Notes under the pieces: generated by a model | Databases searched by the model: none | What the model saw: the letters and a program-made list of their open reading frames with translations, nothing else | Told to the model about the DNA's origin: nothing | NCBI RefSeq assembly: GCF_014648095.1 | Contig: NZ_BMQL01000004.1 | Coordinates: forward strand, 1 to 64,000 | From: Deinococcus ruber | GTDB lineage: Bacteria; Deinococcota; Deinococci; Deinococcales; Deinococcaceae | DNA: 64,000 nt | Reading direction: 5' to 3' | Position numbers and translations under genes: made by a program | Shown here: piece after piece, positions 18,871 through 31,602 of the stretch | Layout of the letters: every line of letters starts with the position of its first letter | Position numbering within the stretch: position 1 is the first letter of the stretch

Positions 18871-20622
18871 TTACTCCCCGACTTCGTACACCGCCTGCCA
18901 GGGCTTGTACTCGGTCGTTACCTTGTCGGTCTGCACCTTCTGACCGTCGCGGATGGTGCGGGTGATGTACAGGTTGAAGCCGTCGGCGGCCCAGTCTACC
19001 TGCTTCATCTGGCCCTTGGGCAGCGCGGCGCTGGGAATGTACTTGGGGGCCGGGTGCGCGGTTTCGCTCAGGATGGTGGCGGGCGACACGCTGACCTTGC
19101 GCGTCTGTGGCAGCCCCCAGACCTGAACCGTCAGCGTCGAGTGGGCATTGTCGTTGATGGTCTTGATCAGAATCGGGCCGCCCGTGTCGTTCTTCATCTT
19201 CAGATCCTTACCGGGATCGTAGACGGCTGCCTCGAAGCCCACCTGCGGCTCGTAGTACCCAACGCGGTAGGCGTGCTGGTTGCGCTCGACGACCGGAAGC
19301 CCCGCCTGATACAGCGCCCGGAAGGTGGTGGTCGAGACCTGACACACGCCGCCGCCCAGCCCATCGACCGTGCGCCCCGCCGAGATGATCAGGCCGGTCA
19401 CGAAGCCGTTTTCCGGGCTGATGCCGCCCAGCGTGTCGAGGAACGAGAAGTTGTCGCCGGGGGCCACCACCGCGCCGTTGATCTTGCCAGCGGCATTCGA
19501 CACGTTCACGCGCCGGGCAGCGCTGGAGTGGTAGTACGTGCTCTTGCCGGTGGCGATCAGCGTCAGTTTGGCGGCTTCCGGCAGGTTGGCGAGCGTCAGG
19601 GTGGGAAGGCTGGGCTTTGGCGTCAGAACCAGGGTCGTGGTCTTGGGGTCGGTCACTGCCGCCGTCAGCAACTTGCTGATCTGGGCCGGGTCGCTGACCA
19701 CGCCCGCCTTCTCGGCCACCTTGACGAACGTGCTGCCTTTCAGCGCATACCGGGCATTTTCGGCAGGCTGATCGACTGCCGCCGCGATCTGCTTGACCTT
19801 GACGGCAATGGCCGCTCTGTCCAGCTCGATGCCGTTCGTGCGAACCCAGAACAGGTTGGCGACCTGAGGAGCCGTCAGGGTAAAGACCGGGCCACTGTCG
19901 CCCAGACGCACGTTCAGAGGCCGGGTCAGGATATTGCCCTGATCCACCAGGGCTTGCAGCTTGGCGCTGCTGTACAGCGGGTCGGCCTGGCTCTGTGCCA
20001 GCGTCAGGGTCCGCTGCTCGGGATGCTGTGCCCACGCCTGTACTGCGCTGTCCACATCCACCTGCACGCCCGCTGCCCCCGGTTTCACGGCGTAACGCAG
20101 GCTGGTCTTGTCGAAGTAGATGCTGGCGTTCTGCGGCGCGGTGTTCAGAGTGGCTGTCAGGGTCTTCAGCGCGGCCTTGGCCTGCGCCGCGTCGATCTTC
20201 TGAACGATTGGCAGGCTCTGCTTCTCGCTCTGCCCCAGCATCGACTCGACCTTCTGCAACACGCTGCGCCCGCTGCTCGCCTCGAACGCCGCGTCGAGTT
20301 CGGCCTGGGTGTCGATCATCCAGCCGAGCTGAGACGCCGGAACAGTCCAGTTGGAAGCGCCTGCTCGCACAACCACATTCGGCACCGCGCCCGCAGCAGC
20401 CTGCAAGCGGCTGAGCGCATCGGCGCGGTTCAGGCCGCTCAGATCGGTGCCGCCCACCTGCACGCCGGGCGCGATGGTGTCGCTGCTGGAATTCATACTG
20501 AGGGCAAGGGCGCTGCCGACCAGCAGGGCGACGCCGAGGCCCGTCACTCCCAGAGTCAGCGCAAAGGGACGCGAGGAGGGCGGTTTTTTCGGGGCGGAGG
20601 GGATGAAGGGATCAGGCGTCAC
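18871..20622 (-). CDS. VanW family protein, membrane-anchored
   Basis: 583 aa. A membrane anchor at residues ~18-42 (LTLGVTGLGVALLVGSALAL) is followed by two PG-binding-like repeats (GVQVGGTDLSGLNRADALSRL near residue 55), a linker, and the VanW domain (residues ~385-500: GDNFSFLDTLGGISPENGF and GGGVCQVSTTTFRALYQAG). VanW domains occur with vancomycin resistance and cell-wall genes, but the biochemical role is unknown. The GTG at 20622 is preferred over the longer frame because TACACT lies 9 nt upstream on this strand. Likely a cell-envelope protein. Confidence 0.88.
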   Translation of the reverse strand: MTPDPFIPSAPKKPPSSRPFALTLGVTGLGVALLVGSALALSMNSSSDTIAPGVQVGGTDLSGLNRADALSRLQAAAGAVPNVVVRAGASNWTVPASQLGWMIDTQAELDAAFEASSGRSVLQKVESMLGQSEKQSLPIVQKIDAAQAKAALKTLTATLNTAPQNASIYFDKTSLRYAVKPGAAGVQVDVDSAVQAWAQHPEQRTLTLAQSQADPLYSSAKLQALVDQGNILTRPLNVRLGDSGPVFTLTAPQVANLFWVRTNGIELDRAAIAVKVKQIAAAVDQPAENARYALKGSTFVKVAEKAGVVSDPAQISKLLTAAVTDPKTTTLVLTPKPSLPTLTLANLPEAAKLTLIATGKSTYYHSSAARRVNVSNAAGKINGAVVAPGDNFSFLDTLGGISPENGFVTGLIISAGRTVDGLGGGVCQVSTTTFRALYQAGLPVVERNQHAYRVGYYEPQVGFEAAVYDPGKDLKMKNDTGGPILIKTINDNAHSTLTVQVWGLPQTRKVSVSPATILSETAHPAPKYIPSAALPKGQMKQVDWAADGFNLYITRTIRDGQKVQTDKVTTEYKPWQAVYEVGE

Positions 20623-20748
20623 AGTACTTCTAGTGTACGCATTTGCCAGACAGACGCGTGAAGATTTGTACAATTGCTCTCTTTGTGCGTCATCTATGAA
20701 GGCCCATCCGAGCCGCAGGCGTGCCCGTCAACGACTCATCAAACTACC

Positions 20749-20762
20749 CTAACAAGCGTTTG
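20749..20762. promoter_or_regulatory. TetR-type operator candidate upstream of acyl-CoA dehydrogenase
   Basis: CTAACAAGCGTTTG is a near-palindrome with one mismatch to CNAACGNNCGTTNG, which I recall as a TetR-family site in Thermus (PaaR type). It sits 9 bp upstream of a -10-like TAAGAT (20772-20777), so a bound repressor would block the promoter of the acyl-CoA dehydrogenase at 20835. The link to a particular regulator is inference. Confidence 0.5.
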
Positions 20763-20834
20763 TTTTTCTGCTAAGATGAGCAGCGATTCCAGCAACTGTC
20801 CTTCTCTTTTATCCCTGCGATTCACAGGAGTTCC

Positions 20835-22040
20835 ATGACTACACCCTATGACCTGACCGCCGACCAACGCACCATTCTGGGAGCGCTGCAAAGTTTTCTG
20901 AAGAACCGCGTGGCTCCCGGAGCCGCCGAGCGTGACCAGAGCGGAGAATTTCCTGCCGACCTGGTGCGCGAACTGGGCGAGATGGGCGTGATGGGCGCAC
21001 AGACCCCCGAGGAATACGGCGGCTCTGGCCTCGATACCGCGACCTTTGCGCTGATCGTGGAGGAGATCGCGGCCTACGACGGGTCGCTGTGCCTGACGGT
21101 GGCGAGCCACAACTCGCTGTGTCAGGGTCACATCCTGATTGCCGGAACAGAGGAGCAGAAGCGCAGATTCCTGCCCGATCTGGCCTCGGCACGGGTGCTG
21201 GGTGCGTGGGGACTGACCGAACCCGCTTCGGGCAGCGACAGCGGTGGACTGGCGACCCGGGCTACCCAACAGCCGGATGGAAGCTGGATACTGAACGGCT
21301 CCAAGAACTTTATTACCCAGGGCAGTGTGGCCGGAACCTACGTCATTCTTGCCCGCACCGACGCGCCGCGCCCTGGCAAGGGCAAGAACGACGGCATCAG
21401 CGCCTTCGTCTTCAACCGGGCCGAAGTGCAGGGCTTCAGCGTGGGCCGCAAGGAAGACAAGCTGGGCCTGAGGAGCAGCGACACCGCGCAGCTGATCTTC
21501 GAGGAGATGCACCTGCCGTCAGATGCCCTGTTAGGCACGCGGGGTCAGGGCTTCAAAGACGTGATGCGCGTACTGGACGGAGGACGCATCGGAATTGCCA
21601 GCATGGGCCTGGGCCTGGGACGGGCTGCCTTCGAGTTTGCCGCCCGCTATGCCAGCACCCGCGAGCAGTTCGGGAAGCCCATCGCCACCAACCAGGGCAT
21701 CGGCTTCAAGCTGGCCGATATCGACGTGCAACTGGAAGCGTCGCGGCTGCTGATCCGCAAGGCTGCCGACCTGAAAGACGCTGGAGCCGACTTCACGGTG
21801 GCGGCGGCGCGGGCCAAACTGTTTGCCACCGAAGCGGGCGTGCAGGCCTGTGACGAGGCGATTCAGCTGCTGGGCGGCTACGGCTACATCAAGGAGTACC
21901 CGGTAGAACGCTACTGGCGCGACAACCGCCTGACGCGTATCGGGGAAGGCACCAGCGAAGTGCAGCGCATGATTCTCAGCCGCGCCGTCATCGCCCGCTA
22001 CAGCGAGCAGATCGGCGAGCGCGAAGTGGTCACGGCCTAA
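20835..22040 (+). CDS. Acyl-CoA dehydrogenase
   Basis: 401 aa, standard family length. The N-terminal helical domain begins [16 protein letters not shown]. Motifs are [17 protein letters not shown] (residues ~126-142), [16 protein letters not shown], the acyl-CoA segment DRQFGKPI-like [13 protein letters not shown], and the C-terminal [21 protein letters not shown], which contains the RDxxxxxIxEGT signature; the catalytic base is expected in this region. A good ribosome binding site (CAGGAG) precedes the ATG, unlike many genes here. It resembles short-chain/butyryl-CoA dehydrogenases. Probably controlled through the palindrome at 20749. Confidence 0.95.
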   Translation: MTTPYDLTADQRTILGALQSFLKNRVAPGAAERDQSGEFPADLVRELGEMGVMGAQTPEEYGGSGLDTATFALIVEEIAAYDGSLCLTVASHNSLCQGHILIAGTEEQKRRFLPDLASARVLGAWGLTEPASGSDSGGLATRATQQPDGSWILNGSKNFITQGSVAGTYVILARTDAPRPGKGKNDGISAFVFNRAEVQGFSVGRKEDKLGLRSSDTAQLIFEEMHLPSDALLGTRGQGFKDVMRVLDGGRIGIASMGLGLGRAAFEFAARYASTREQFGKPIATNQGIGFKLADIDVQLEASRLLIRKAADLKDAGADFTVAAARAKLFATEAGVQACDEAIQLLGGYGYIKEYPVERYWRDNRLTRIGEGTSEVQRMILSRAVIARYSEQIGEREVVTA

Positions 22041-22059
22041 AGTACAGAGCTGCAATCAG

Positions 22060-22107
22060 GTCGAGGCGTCCTGGGTCTATGTCGATAGCCCAGGACGCCT
22101 CGACGTT
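22060..22107 (+). terminator. Strong hairpin terminator
   Basis: A 16-bp stem (GTCGAGGCGTCCTGGG paired with CCCAGGACGCCTCGAC) with a 12-nt loop, followed by GTTTCATTC. It lies 20 nt after the acyl-CoA dehydrogenase stop. The T-tract is weak, but the stem is very stable; it may also stop transcription arriving from the convergent regulator gene. Confidence 0.75.
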
Positions 22108-22154
22108 TCATTCGGTTGGGTCGCTGACGATCATCGCCGGTGGTCAGCGGGTCC

Positions 22155-22847
22155 TCAGTCAGAGGCCAGATGGTGAAGCAGTTCTTCCAGACTCGGCGCG
22201 TTCAGCAGTTCAATCGTTCCTTCCGGTACATGCACCTGCACCAGTTTCTGACCGCTCAGTTTCTTGAGCAGGCGGCTGGTGGTCTCCCGGCTGCTCGACA
22301 GGCGCTGCGACAGATCAGAAACGTTGATCGGCAGGTGTTGAGGATCTGTCGTGCCCGCCGCCAGCCGAACGTTGTACATCTGCACCAGAACCTGCGCCAT
22401 GCTGGCTTCCGTGCTGATCCCGGCAGCAATCAGCTCGTCATTGAGCTGTGTCACGCGCTCGGCCAGCAACCGCGCCACATTCCACAGCACCTTTGGATAG
22501 CGGTTCACGACGCGCTCCAGATGATCGCGGTAGATCGCCAGTGCTTTTGCTTCGGTCAGGGCGATCACGCTGGCGCTGCGGTATACACTCGCCAGCAGCG
22601 CCGTTTCGCCCAGCACAGCAGGTGCGTACAGGTCGCCCAGCATCCGCACACGCCCGCCCAGGCTCTGACGGCTGACCCGCACCACCCCCTCTGTCAGAAG
22701 GAACAGGGCCTGCCCGCTCGCGTCCTGGTGCATCAGACTGTCGCCCGGCTGGTACGACAACTCGGTGCTCCCTTCCAGAATCATGCTGACCGCTGAAGAT
22801 GGGACATCGTGAAAGAGGGAGATTTTGTGGAGTGCAGAGGCGACCAT
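22155..22847 (-). CDS. Crp/Fnr family transcriptional regulator
   Basis: 230 aa. The N-terminal cyclic-nucleotide-binding-like beta barrel (residues ~10-115) contains QPGDSLMHQDASGQALFLL and LGETALLASVYRSASVIAL. The long dimerisation helix is around 120-150, and the winged helix-turn-helix follows at ~175-220, with VSDLSQRLSSSRETTSRLLK as the recognition helix region. The FGE/RxS pocket is only partly kept (LGETALL...RSASV), so cAMP binding is possible but not certain. No Cys cluster for FNR-type iron-sulfur binding. Deinococcus carries several such regulators; the targets are not evident from the context. Confidence 0.9.
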   Translation of the reverse strand: MVASALHKISLFHDVPSSAVSMILEGSTELSYQPGDSLMHQDASGQALFLLTEGVVRVSRQSLGGRVRMLGDLYAPAVLGETALLASVYRSASVIALTEAKALAIYRDHLERVVNRYPKVLWNVARLLAERVTQLNDELIAAGISTEASMAQVLVQMYNVRLAAGTTDPQHLPINVSDLSQRLSSSRETTSRLLKKLSGQKLVQVHVPEGTIELLNAPSLEELLHHLASD

Positions 22848-23010
22848 TGAGCAGATGCTAGCGCTTTATAGGTGTGGCCTAGTCAGATGGACTACCAGGA
22901 GTCGGGCGGCGGCCCTGCAACCCTCACTGACGCGTCAAAAACTGTCGCGCCATACCACAGCACAAAGCATCGATTGAGGCTCTGTGGCAACAACGCACAG
23001 GCAATACAAC

Positions 23011-23037
23011 AAAAAGAGCAGCCCGGAGGCTGCCCTG
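23011..23037 (-). terminator. Rho-independent terminator of rpsA
   Basis: On the minus strand GGCAGCC-TCC-GGGCTGC followed by TCTTTTTGTTG. It lies 18 nt past the rpsA stop; a compact stem with a good U-tract. Confidence 0.85.
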
Positions 23038-23054
23038 ATTGATGGCGCTTGACC

Positions 23055-24955
<1,901 letters not shown>

Positions 24956-24985
24956 TACGCCAGCGCCTTTGCGCGGCAACATCTT

Positions 24986-25015
24986 AGTATAGCACCCCTA
25001 AATACGCAGTCGCAA
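24986..25015 (-). promoter_or_regulatory. Promoter of rpsA
   Basis: On the minus strand -35 TTGCGA (25010-25015), 18-nt spacer, and -10 TATACT (24986-24991), about 48 nt upstream of the rpsA ATG. It is divergent from the tRNA-Gln promoter that starts 21 nt away. Confidence 0.7.
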
Positions 25016-25035
25016 GCAAAAATGGGGGTAAAGGC

Positions 25036-25064
25036 TTGACGCCCTGCACGTGTCCCGGTATACT
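25036..25064 (+). promoter_or_regulatory. Sigma-70-type promoter of tRNA-Gln
   Basis: -35 TTGACG (25036-25041), 17-nt spacer, -10 TATACT (25059-25064), about 60 nt upstream of the mature tRNA 5' end. Close to consensus. Confidence 0.85.
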
Positions 25065-25125
25065 CCCTCTCGCTGCAAGGAAGCCCCCGTGGGCAGGTCG
25101 GCAGCATCCAGGTACACCAATGTGT

Positions 25126-25199
25126 TGGGGCATCGTCTAACGGCAGGACAACGCTCTCTGGAGGCGTTGATCAAGGTTCGAATCCTTGTGCCCCAGCCA
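25126..25199 (+). tRNA. tRNA-Gln (anticodon CTG)
   Basis: Cloverleaf read by eye: acceptor TGGGGCA/TGCCCCA, D stem GTC/GAC with loop AACGGCAG-type, anticodon stem ACGCT/GGCGT closing loop CTCTGGA (anticodon CTG, reads CAG), T arm CAAGG-TTCGAAT-CCTTG, discriminator G and an encoded CCA at 25197-25199. It is flanked by its own promoter and terminator, so it is a single-gene unit. Confidence 0.93.
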
Positions 25200-25205
25200 G
25201 ATAAG

Positions 25206-25235
25206 AACCGCATTCCTTCGGGGGTGCGGTTTTTT
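25206..25235 (+). terminator. Terminator of tRNA-Gln
   Basis: AACCGCATTCC-TTC-GGGGGTGCGGTT stem-loop ending in a run of six Ts; 6 nt after the tRNA CCA. Confidence 0.92.
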
Positions 25236-25333
25236 GTTGGCCTGCGGCACACCACACACCGTTCTCTCTGCTTTAAAAAACAAAGCGTGCCCAGCTAACG
25301 GTCTTTCAATCCACACTTTGCTACGCTTCATAC

Positions 25334-26302
<969 letters not shown>

Positions 26303-26309
26303 ACGGCAG

Positions 26310-26810
26310 TTGCCCGCTTCCCGCCTGACTCGTAAAGTCGCCGCGCTGCCCGCCAAGCTGCGGCGACTGGCCCGTTCGCTGCATGCCGGGCAGGCCACCC
26401 CCGACGACGCCTGGGCGCTCGCGGCGCTCACTCCGTCTGAGGGGCGGGTGTATCTGGGCATGGACGCACGCGACCGTGAACATGCGGTGCGTGTGGCTCA
26501 GGCGCTGCTGACAGACCATCCTCAGGCGTCGGGGGAACTGCTGGCGGCCTCGCTGCTGCACGACTGCGGCAAGTCGGTGCGCCCCTACCGCGTGTGGGAG
26601 CGGGTCGCGGTGGGGCTGGTGCCGGGGCGGGTGTCGCGGTGGGTGCCGCTGGGAGCGCTGTATGTGCGCGGCTTTCACCCCGAACTGGGCGCGGCGCTGC
26701 TGAGCGGTGTAGGTGCGCGGACGGGCGTGATCGAGCTGGTGCGGCGGCACCACCGACCGGGCGGCGATCCAGACGCGGCGCTGCTGCACCGATACGACAA
26801 TCTGGAGTGA
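26310..26810 (+). CDS. HD-domain hypothetical protein
   Basis: About 166 aa from a TTG at 26310; the in-frame ATG at 26235 would overlap trxB by 68 nt. The HD-type metal-dependent phosphohydrolase signature is visible: REHAVRVAQAL, then LLAASLLHDCGKS (His-Asp pair, residues ~90-102), and a later ELVRRHHRPGGDPDAALL near the C-terminus. The N-terminus is basic (SRLTRKVAALPAKLRRLARS). Many Deinococcus genomes carry a similar small HD protein; substrate unknown. The start codon is uncertain. Confidence 0.75.
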   Translation: MPASRLTRKVAALPAKLRRLARSLHAGQATPDDAWALAALTPSEGRVYLGMDARDREHAVRVAQALLTDHPQASGELLAASLLHDCGKSVRPYRVWERVAVGLVPGRVSRWVPLGALYVRGFHPELGAALLSGVGARTGVIELVRRHHRPGGDPDAALLHRYDNLE

Positions 26811-26812
26811 TA

Positions 26813-26947
26813 CGGATTCCGGCCATTCCGTTATCCTCCGAAAAAACGCCGGAGGCTAACTCCATTCTGGAATCCGTACTTTTTCCTACTCCCTTTGGTC
26901 GGGTTTCGCAGTTCTTTCAGAACTGTTCAACCGGAATTCGTATGAGT
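26813..26947. repeat. Palindromic intergenic repeat (GATACGGATT...CGTATGAG family), copy 1
   Basis: Begins GATACGGATTCCGG and ends GGAATTCGTATGAG, inverted counterparts. Inner arms include CCTCCG...CGGAGG and a second TGGAATCCGTA. The same end sequences frame the stretch at 31603-31757. It lies between the HD gene and the tRNA-Glu promoter and holds no ORF. Confidence 0.6.
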
Positions 26948-26975
26948 TGACAACCCCCCGCCCGCCCGCTAGTCT
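26947..26975 (+). promoter_or_regulatory. Sigma-70-type promoter of tRNA-Glu
   Basis: -35 TTGACA (26947-26952), 17-nt C-rich spacer, -10 TAGTCT (26970-26975), 55 nt upstream of the mature tRNA. Confidence 0.8.
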
Positions 26976-27029
26976 TATTGCCGCTCCTGACGCCGTGCAG
27001 AGTTTTTCTCGGTACGGGCACCACCCTAG

Positions 27030-27105
<76 letters not shown>

Positions 27106-27108
27106 ACA

Positions 27109-27145
27109 GCCCGCTCAGCCTCTAAAGAAGCTGGGCGGTTTTTGT
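27109..27145 (+). terminator. Terminator of tRNA-Glu
   Basis: CCCGCTCAGC and GCTGGGCGG form a stem with one G-T wobble around CTCTAAAGAA, followed by TTTTTG. It starts a few nt after the tRNA CCA. Confidence 0.85.
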
Positions 27146-27161
27146 TGGCACAATAGCTGCT

Positions 27162-27464
27162 ATGACACCTGCGCCCCAGCTGCCGCCACTGCTGCTCCGC
27201 CTGCTGCATGATCTGGGCGACTTCCGGGCCGGGGGCCGCAACGAGGGTGTGTTCGAGTGGCAGTGGACCGGGCCGGGCAGCGTGCCAGAGCTGCATGATC
27301 TGGGCAGGCCGGAACTGGGCCTGGATCTGCTGCCGTTTCCGCCCACACCGCAGCAGCGAGCGATTCTGAGGAAACACGGCTATACCGAGCAGACACGCTG
27401 GCATTCATACATCCGGCAGGGCCGACCGTCGTTCTGCTCGACCACGACGCGGGACAGGCCATGA
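27162..27464 (+). CDS. Hypothetical protein, 100 aa; possible first half of a frameshifted gene
   Basis: Not assigned to a family. It contains LLLRLLHDLGDFRAGGRNEG and ILRKHGYTEQTRWHSYIRQG. Its last ~14 residues (FCSTTTRDRP) look non-native, while the +2 frame of the same DNA reads HPAGPTVVLLDHDAGQA and runs straight into the next ORF, which starts inside this gene's stop (ATGA). That pattern suggests a single frameshift near 27410, or a genuine coupled pair. The leader is short: the ATG lies 17 nt after the tRNA-Glu terminator. Confidence 0.55.
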   Translation: MTPAPQLPPLLLRLLHDLGDFRAGGRNEGVFEWQWTGPGSVPELHDLGRPELGLDLLPFPPTPQQRAILRKHGYTEQTRWHSYIRQGRPSFCSTTTRDRP

Positions 27465-28195
27465 CGCAGCGGCTGATCCGCGAGCATCTGAGCCTGAGTG
27501 CCGACGCTCGCAACCGTTACCGCGAGGTTTTCGGGCAGGCTGGGCGGGCAGCAGCCGACGACGCCCTGCTGCCGGAAGCCGAGGCCGCCCATGTCGCCCG
27601 TACCGGAATTTCCCCGCTGGAACGGGTCGCCGCGCTGCTCGCTCCGCTGGACATTCCCTGGATGTTCGCGGCGGGCTGGGCGCTCGATCTGTACTTGCAG
27701 GAACAGGCAGCAGCGTCGGCCCGCCCGCACGAAGACACCGACATCATCGTTCCCTACGGCGCTCAGTTCGTGGTGCGCGATACGCTACGGGCTGCGGGGT
27801 ACAGCGTCCACGCCGTTGAGGACGGCATGTACGTGTCCTGGGACGCGCCGCTGGTGCCGCCTCATCATCAGGCGCACGCGTTCGGGGTGGGGGAGACGGG
27901 CCAGATGCTCGACTTCATGTTCAGCGATCTGACAGGCGGGCGGTGGCATTATCGCCGCGACCCTTCCATCACGTTGCCGCTGGAGCAGGCGCGGCGCATT
28001 TCTGCGGGTGGCCTGCCTTACCTCGCCCCGGAAGCGGCACTGCTGTTCAAAAGTGCCACACGAGGCACGCATCCCCGCCCCAAAGATCAGCGCGACTTCG
28101 AGCGCACCCGCCCATATCTGAACGAAGCGGCGCGGGCATGGCTGGCCCAGCACCTGAGCGCCGGGCATACGTGGGCGGCGGCGCTGGAGGGCTAA
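27461..28195 (+). CDS. Nucleotidyltransferase-like protein (aminoglycoside adenylyltransferase type)
   Basis: 244 aa. Residues ~62-95 (WMFAAGWALDLYLQEQ and RPHEDTDIIVPY) match the GWALD...R.H.D.D pattern of 2''-nucleotidyltransferase-like proteins, with the DTD acidic pair as likely metal ligands. The rest, including DFMFSDLTGGRWHYRR and the C-terminal RPKDQRDFERTRPYL, fits that group. The first ~45 residues (RLIREHLSLSADARNRYREVF) resemble the helical tail of GrpB-like proteins and probably belong with the preceding ORF. True substrate unknown; antibiotic resistance should not be assumed. Confidence 0.72.
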   Translation: MTQRLIREHLSLSADARNRYREVFGQAGRAAADDALLPEAEAAHVARTGISPLERVAALLAPLDIPWMFAAGWALDLYLQEQAAASARPHEDTDIIVPYGAQFVVRDTLRAAGYSVHAVEDGMYVSWDAPLVPPHHQAHAFGVGETGQMLDFMFSDLTGGRWHYRRDPSITLPLEQARRISAGGLPYLAPEAALLFKSATRGTHPRPKDQRDFERTRPYLNEAARAWLAQHLSAGHTWAAALEG

Positions 28196-28247
28196 AGAGA
28201 GAAGTAGGGACAGCGGTGATGCCGTTCCTGCTTTCCCTCTCCTTTCC

Positions 28248-28725
28248 CTACTCGCGTTTCAGCGCCGGAATTCGCAGGCCGCCCTTGCCGTCCCAGCCTT
28301 TGAAGGCGTAGAAGCGGCCCGGCTGCCCGGTCTTCAGGTAGTCGTTCAGCGGCTCGCGCATGGGGGGGCTTTCCAGCTTGTCGATGGCCTCTTCCGGCGT
28401 GAAGAAACTGGCCGATACGATGAAGCCGTCGGGGTCGGCGGGATTGAGCAGCCCTTCCCAGGTGGCCTCGAAGACGATGGCGATGGCCCGCTCGCCCCGG
28501 CGTTCGTCCTCGATATGCACCATGTAGGCCAGGTGCTTGATGCCGGTCAGCTTCAGCCCGGTTTCTTCCAGAATCTCGCGGTACAGCCCTTCCGGAGCGA
28601 CCTCGCCCGACTCGACCACGCCGCCCGGCAGGGTGAACCGCACCCGCCCCAGGCCCTGCCAGTCGTTGCCGACCAGCAGCACCCGCCCAAATCGGTCACG
28701 CAGGATGGCTGCCGTGACCAGCAGA

Positions 28726-28739
<14 letters not shown>
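28248..28739 (-). CDS. NUDIX hydrolase
   Basis: 163 aa with a complete Nudix box at residues ~39-61: GGVVESGEV, then [10 protein letters not shown], giving the GX5E...REXXEEXG metal site. It hydrolyses nucleoside diphosphate-X compounds; Deinococcus has an expanded Nudix set. Substrate not deducible. Its start overlaps the 3' end of prfA by 14 nt, so it is translated from the same message. Confidence 0.9.
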
Positions 28740-29835
<1,096 letters not shown>

Positions 29836-30129
29836 GGTGGCCCAGCTCTGAGAGAGACGGGAGAAGAAGAGACGTTGAACATAGCGAGCAGTGTAGCGCT
29901 CCTACCTATACATCTCTGGAACATGAAGCGGAGTTGTGGAAGAGGGTATTCGCGGTCTGGATTACAGTCGCTCTGCTGCCGTCCCAAACGCCTCTTTTCC
30001 AGTCGAGGCAAGCAGGTGTGTCGCAGAAGATCAGGGCGGGCCGCAGTCGGTCTCTGCGGTGACTTGTGCTGAACTCCTGTCGGCAGTTCTGCGAATGTCA
30101 GAACGGGGGGGCTGCTACACTGGAGGCCT

Positions 30130-30837
30130 GTGCCCGAACTTCATTCCCTGCCTGCGTCTGGGGCGTTTTCGCCTGTAGACAGCCCGCGCCTGAACCTGGC
30201 GGCCCTGACCGCCGAGGAACTGGTGCTGCTGCTGGGCGAAGCGGCGGCCCAGCGCCTGATGCCGGAGGTGAGCCAGGCGCGGCTGGAAGGGCGTGCGCTG
30301 CTGGGCCACTCGGTGCCCGCCGAACAGCTGTATGAGGCCCAGGCCGAGCGCGGCTGGGGCGCAACGCCGGAGGCAGCCCGCCGACTGTCGGCCCTGAGGA
30401 GCGAACTGGTCGCGCTGGGCGGCGTCGATCTGGGCGTGTTCTATCTGCCGCTGCTGCCGGAAGTGCGCCACCAGCGGGCGTTTGTGTTCGCGCCCGATAC
30501 CGCCCTGAGCCTGCGCTGGAGCGAATCGCCCGAGTCGGCGCAGTCGGCGCTGCCGTTTCTGGTGGCCGCGACCCTGATGAAAGACCGGGCCAGCGGGACA
30601 GCGGCAGTCCTGAGCAGCACGGCGGCGCTGCCTTTCGTGCCCACCCAGAGCGAGGAAATCGATGCGCGGCTTCATCAGGGTGCGGCCCCGAAAGCGCTGC
30701 TGGAAGCGCACCATACCCAGGTGGCGCGGCACGGGCGCGGCGTGCGTCTGACGAATGAAGCCGACTGGCTGAAGGTGCAGAACACGGTACGGCGACTGAA
30801 TCTGGCCGCCTGGACACGGCGAGGACTGCTGGGCTAG
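30130..30837 (+). CDS. Conserved hypothetical protein, 235 aa
   Basis: No family recognised. Soluble, Leu/Ala-rich; it contains LTAEELVLLLGEAAAQRLMPE, an unusual DLGVFYLPLLPEVRHQRAFV strand-like segment, and a basic C-terminus ending TVRRLNLAAWTRRGLLG. GTG start with GGAGG four nt upstream and TACACT 8 nt upstream. Likely a Deinococcus-restricted gene; its role is unknown. Confidence 0.75.
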   Translation: MPELHSLPASGAFSPVDSPRLNLAALTAEELVLLLGEAAAQRLMPEVSQARLEGRALLGHSVPAEQLYEAQAERGWGATPEAARRLSALRSELVALGGVDLGVFYLPLLPEVRHQRAFVFAPDTALSLRWSESPESAQSALPFLVAATLMKDRASGTAAVLSSTAALPFVPTQSEEIDARLHQGAAPKALLEAHHTQVARHGRGVRLTNEADWLKVQNTVRRLNLAAWTRRGLLG

Positions 30838-30881
30838 GCCACCCTGACAGCTCGGGGCGGCTGGCGCGGCATAGTGACGGC

Positions 30882-31553
30882 ATGACCCACGCCAGCGATT
30901 CAGCTTCCGCTCAGCCTGCTTTCCCCGCCACCGGACACAGGCACGTTGCCTTCGACTGGGGCGGCGTGTTTACCGTCGGCACCTTCGACGGGCGCTCGAC
31001 TCAGCGCCTGGCAGAGCGGCTGGGCCTGGACGTAGACGCGGTGCGGGCCAGCTATTTCCGGCACGTGCGGCAACTGGAAGTCGGAGCGTGGACGCTGCCG
31101 CAGTTCTGGGACACGCTGGCCGCCGAAACCGGGGCTGACCCCGCCTTCGTGTACGCGCATTTCGAGGAACTGTATCTGGGCAGCATCCTGCCGAATCAGC
31201 CGATGTTCGAGCTGCTGGCCCGGCTGCCGCAGCAGGTGCGCGCCGGACTGCTCAGCAACAATTACCCAGTGGTCAGCGACCATCTGCGCGGCACCGCGGC
31301 GTTCGCACGGCTGCATCAGCCGGTCTTCAGCAACGAGATCGGTGTGAAGAAGCCCGACCCGGCCTCGTTTGCGGCTCTGGAAGCGGCGATGAACGTTCCG
31401 GCGTCGCGGGTGGCCTTTGTAGACGACGTGCAGGAGAATATCGAGGCGGCAGAGCGGGCCGGATTTCATGGACTGCTGTACGACCACACCCAGCATGCCG
31501 ATTTCGAGCGGCGGTTGGCTGCCTGGTTGGTGCTGCCCGAAGACGGCGAGTAA
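30882..31553 (+). CDS. HAD family hydrolase
   Basis: 223 aa. HAD motif I is HVAFDWGGVFTVG (nucleophile Asp, with Gly where the usual second Asp stands, as in YihX-like members), motif II LLSNNYP, motif III GVKKPDPASF and motif IV VAFVDDVQENI. A four-helix cap lies between motifs I and II, so it is subclass IA. Probably a phosphatase or dehalogenase-like enzyme with unknown substrate. The ATG at 30882 gives an N-terminal extension of about 20 residues; a later start is possible. Confidence 0.9.
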   Translation: MTHASDSASAQPAFPATGHRHVAFDWGGVFTVGTFDGRSTQRLAERLGLDVDAVRASYFRHVRQLEVGAWTLPQFWDTLAAETGADPAFVYAHFEELYLGSILPNQPMFELLARLPQQVRAGLLSNNYPVVSDHLRGTAAFARLHQPVFSNEIGVKKPDPASFAALEAAMNVPASRVAFVDDVQENIEAAERAGFHGLLYDHTQHADFERRLAAWLVLPEDGE

Positions 31554-31602
31554 GACGGGTTCATACGGGCACGTCGCCGGGCACACGCGCTAAAGTGAGC
31601 CT

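Noticed and set aside
27461..28195. Aminoglycoside resistance gene
   Set aside because: Only the general nucleotidyltransferase motif is seen; no evidence for a drug substrate.
29836..30129. Possible gene between prfA and the 235-aa protein
   Set aside because: Only short frames without codon bias or motifs; treated as intergenic.
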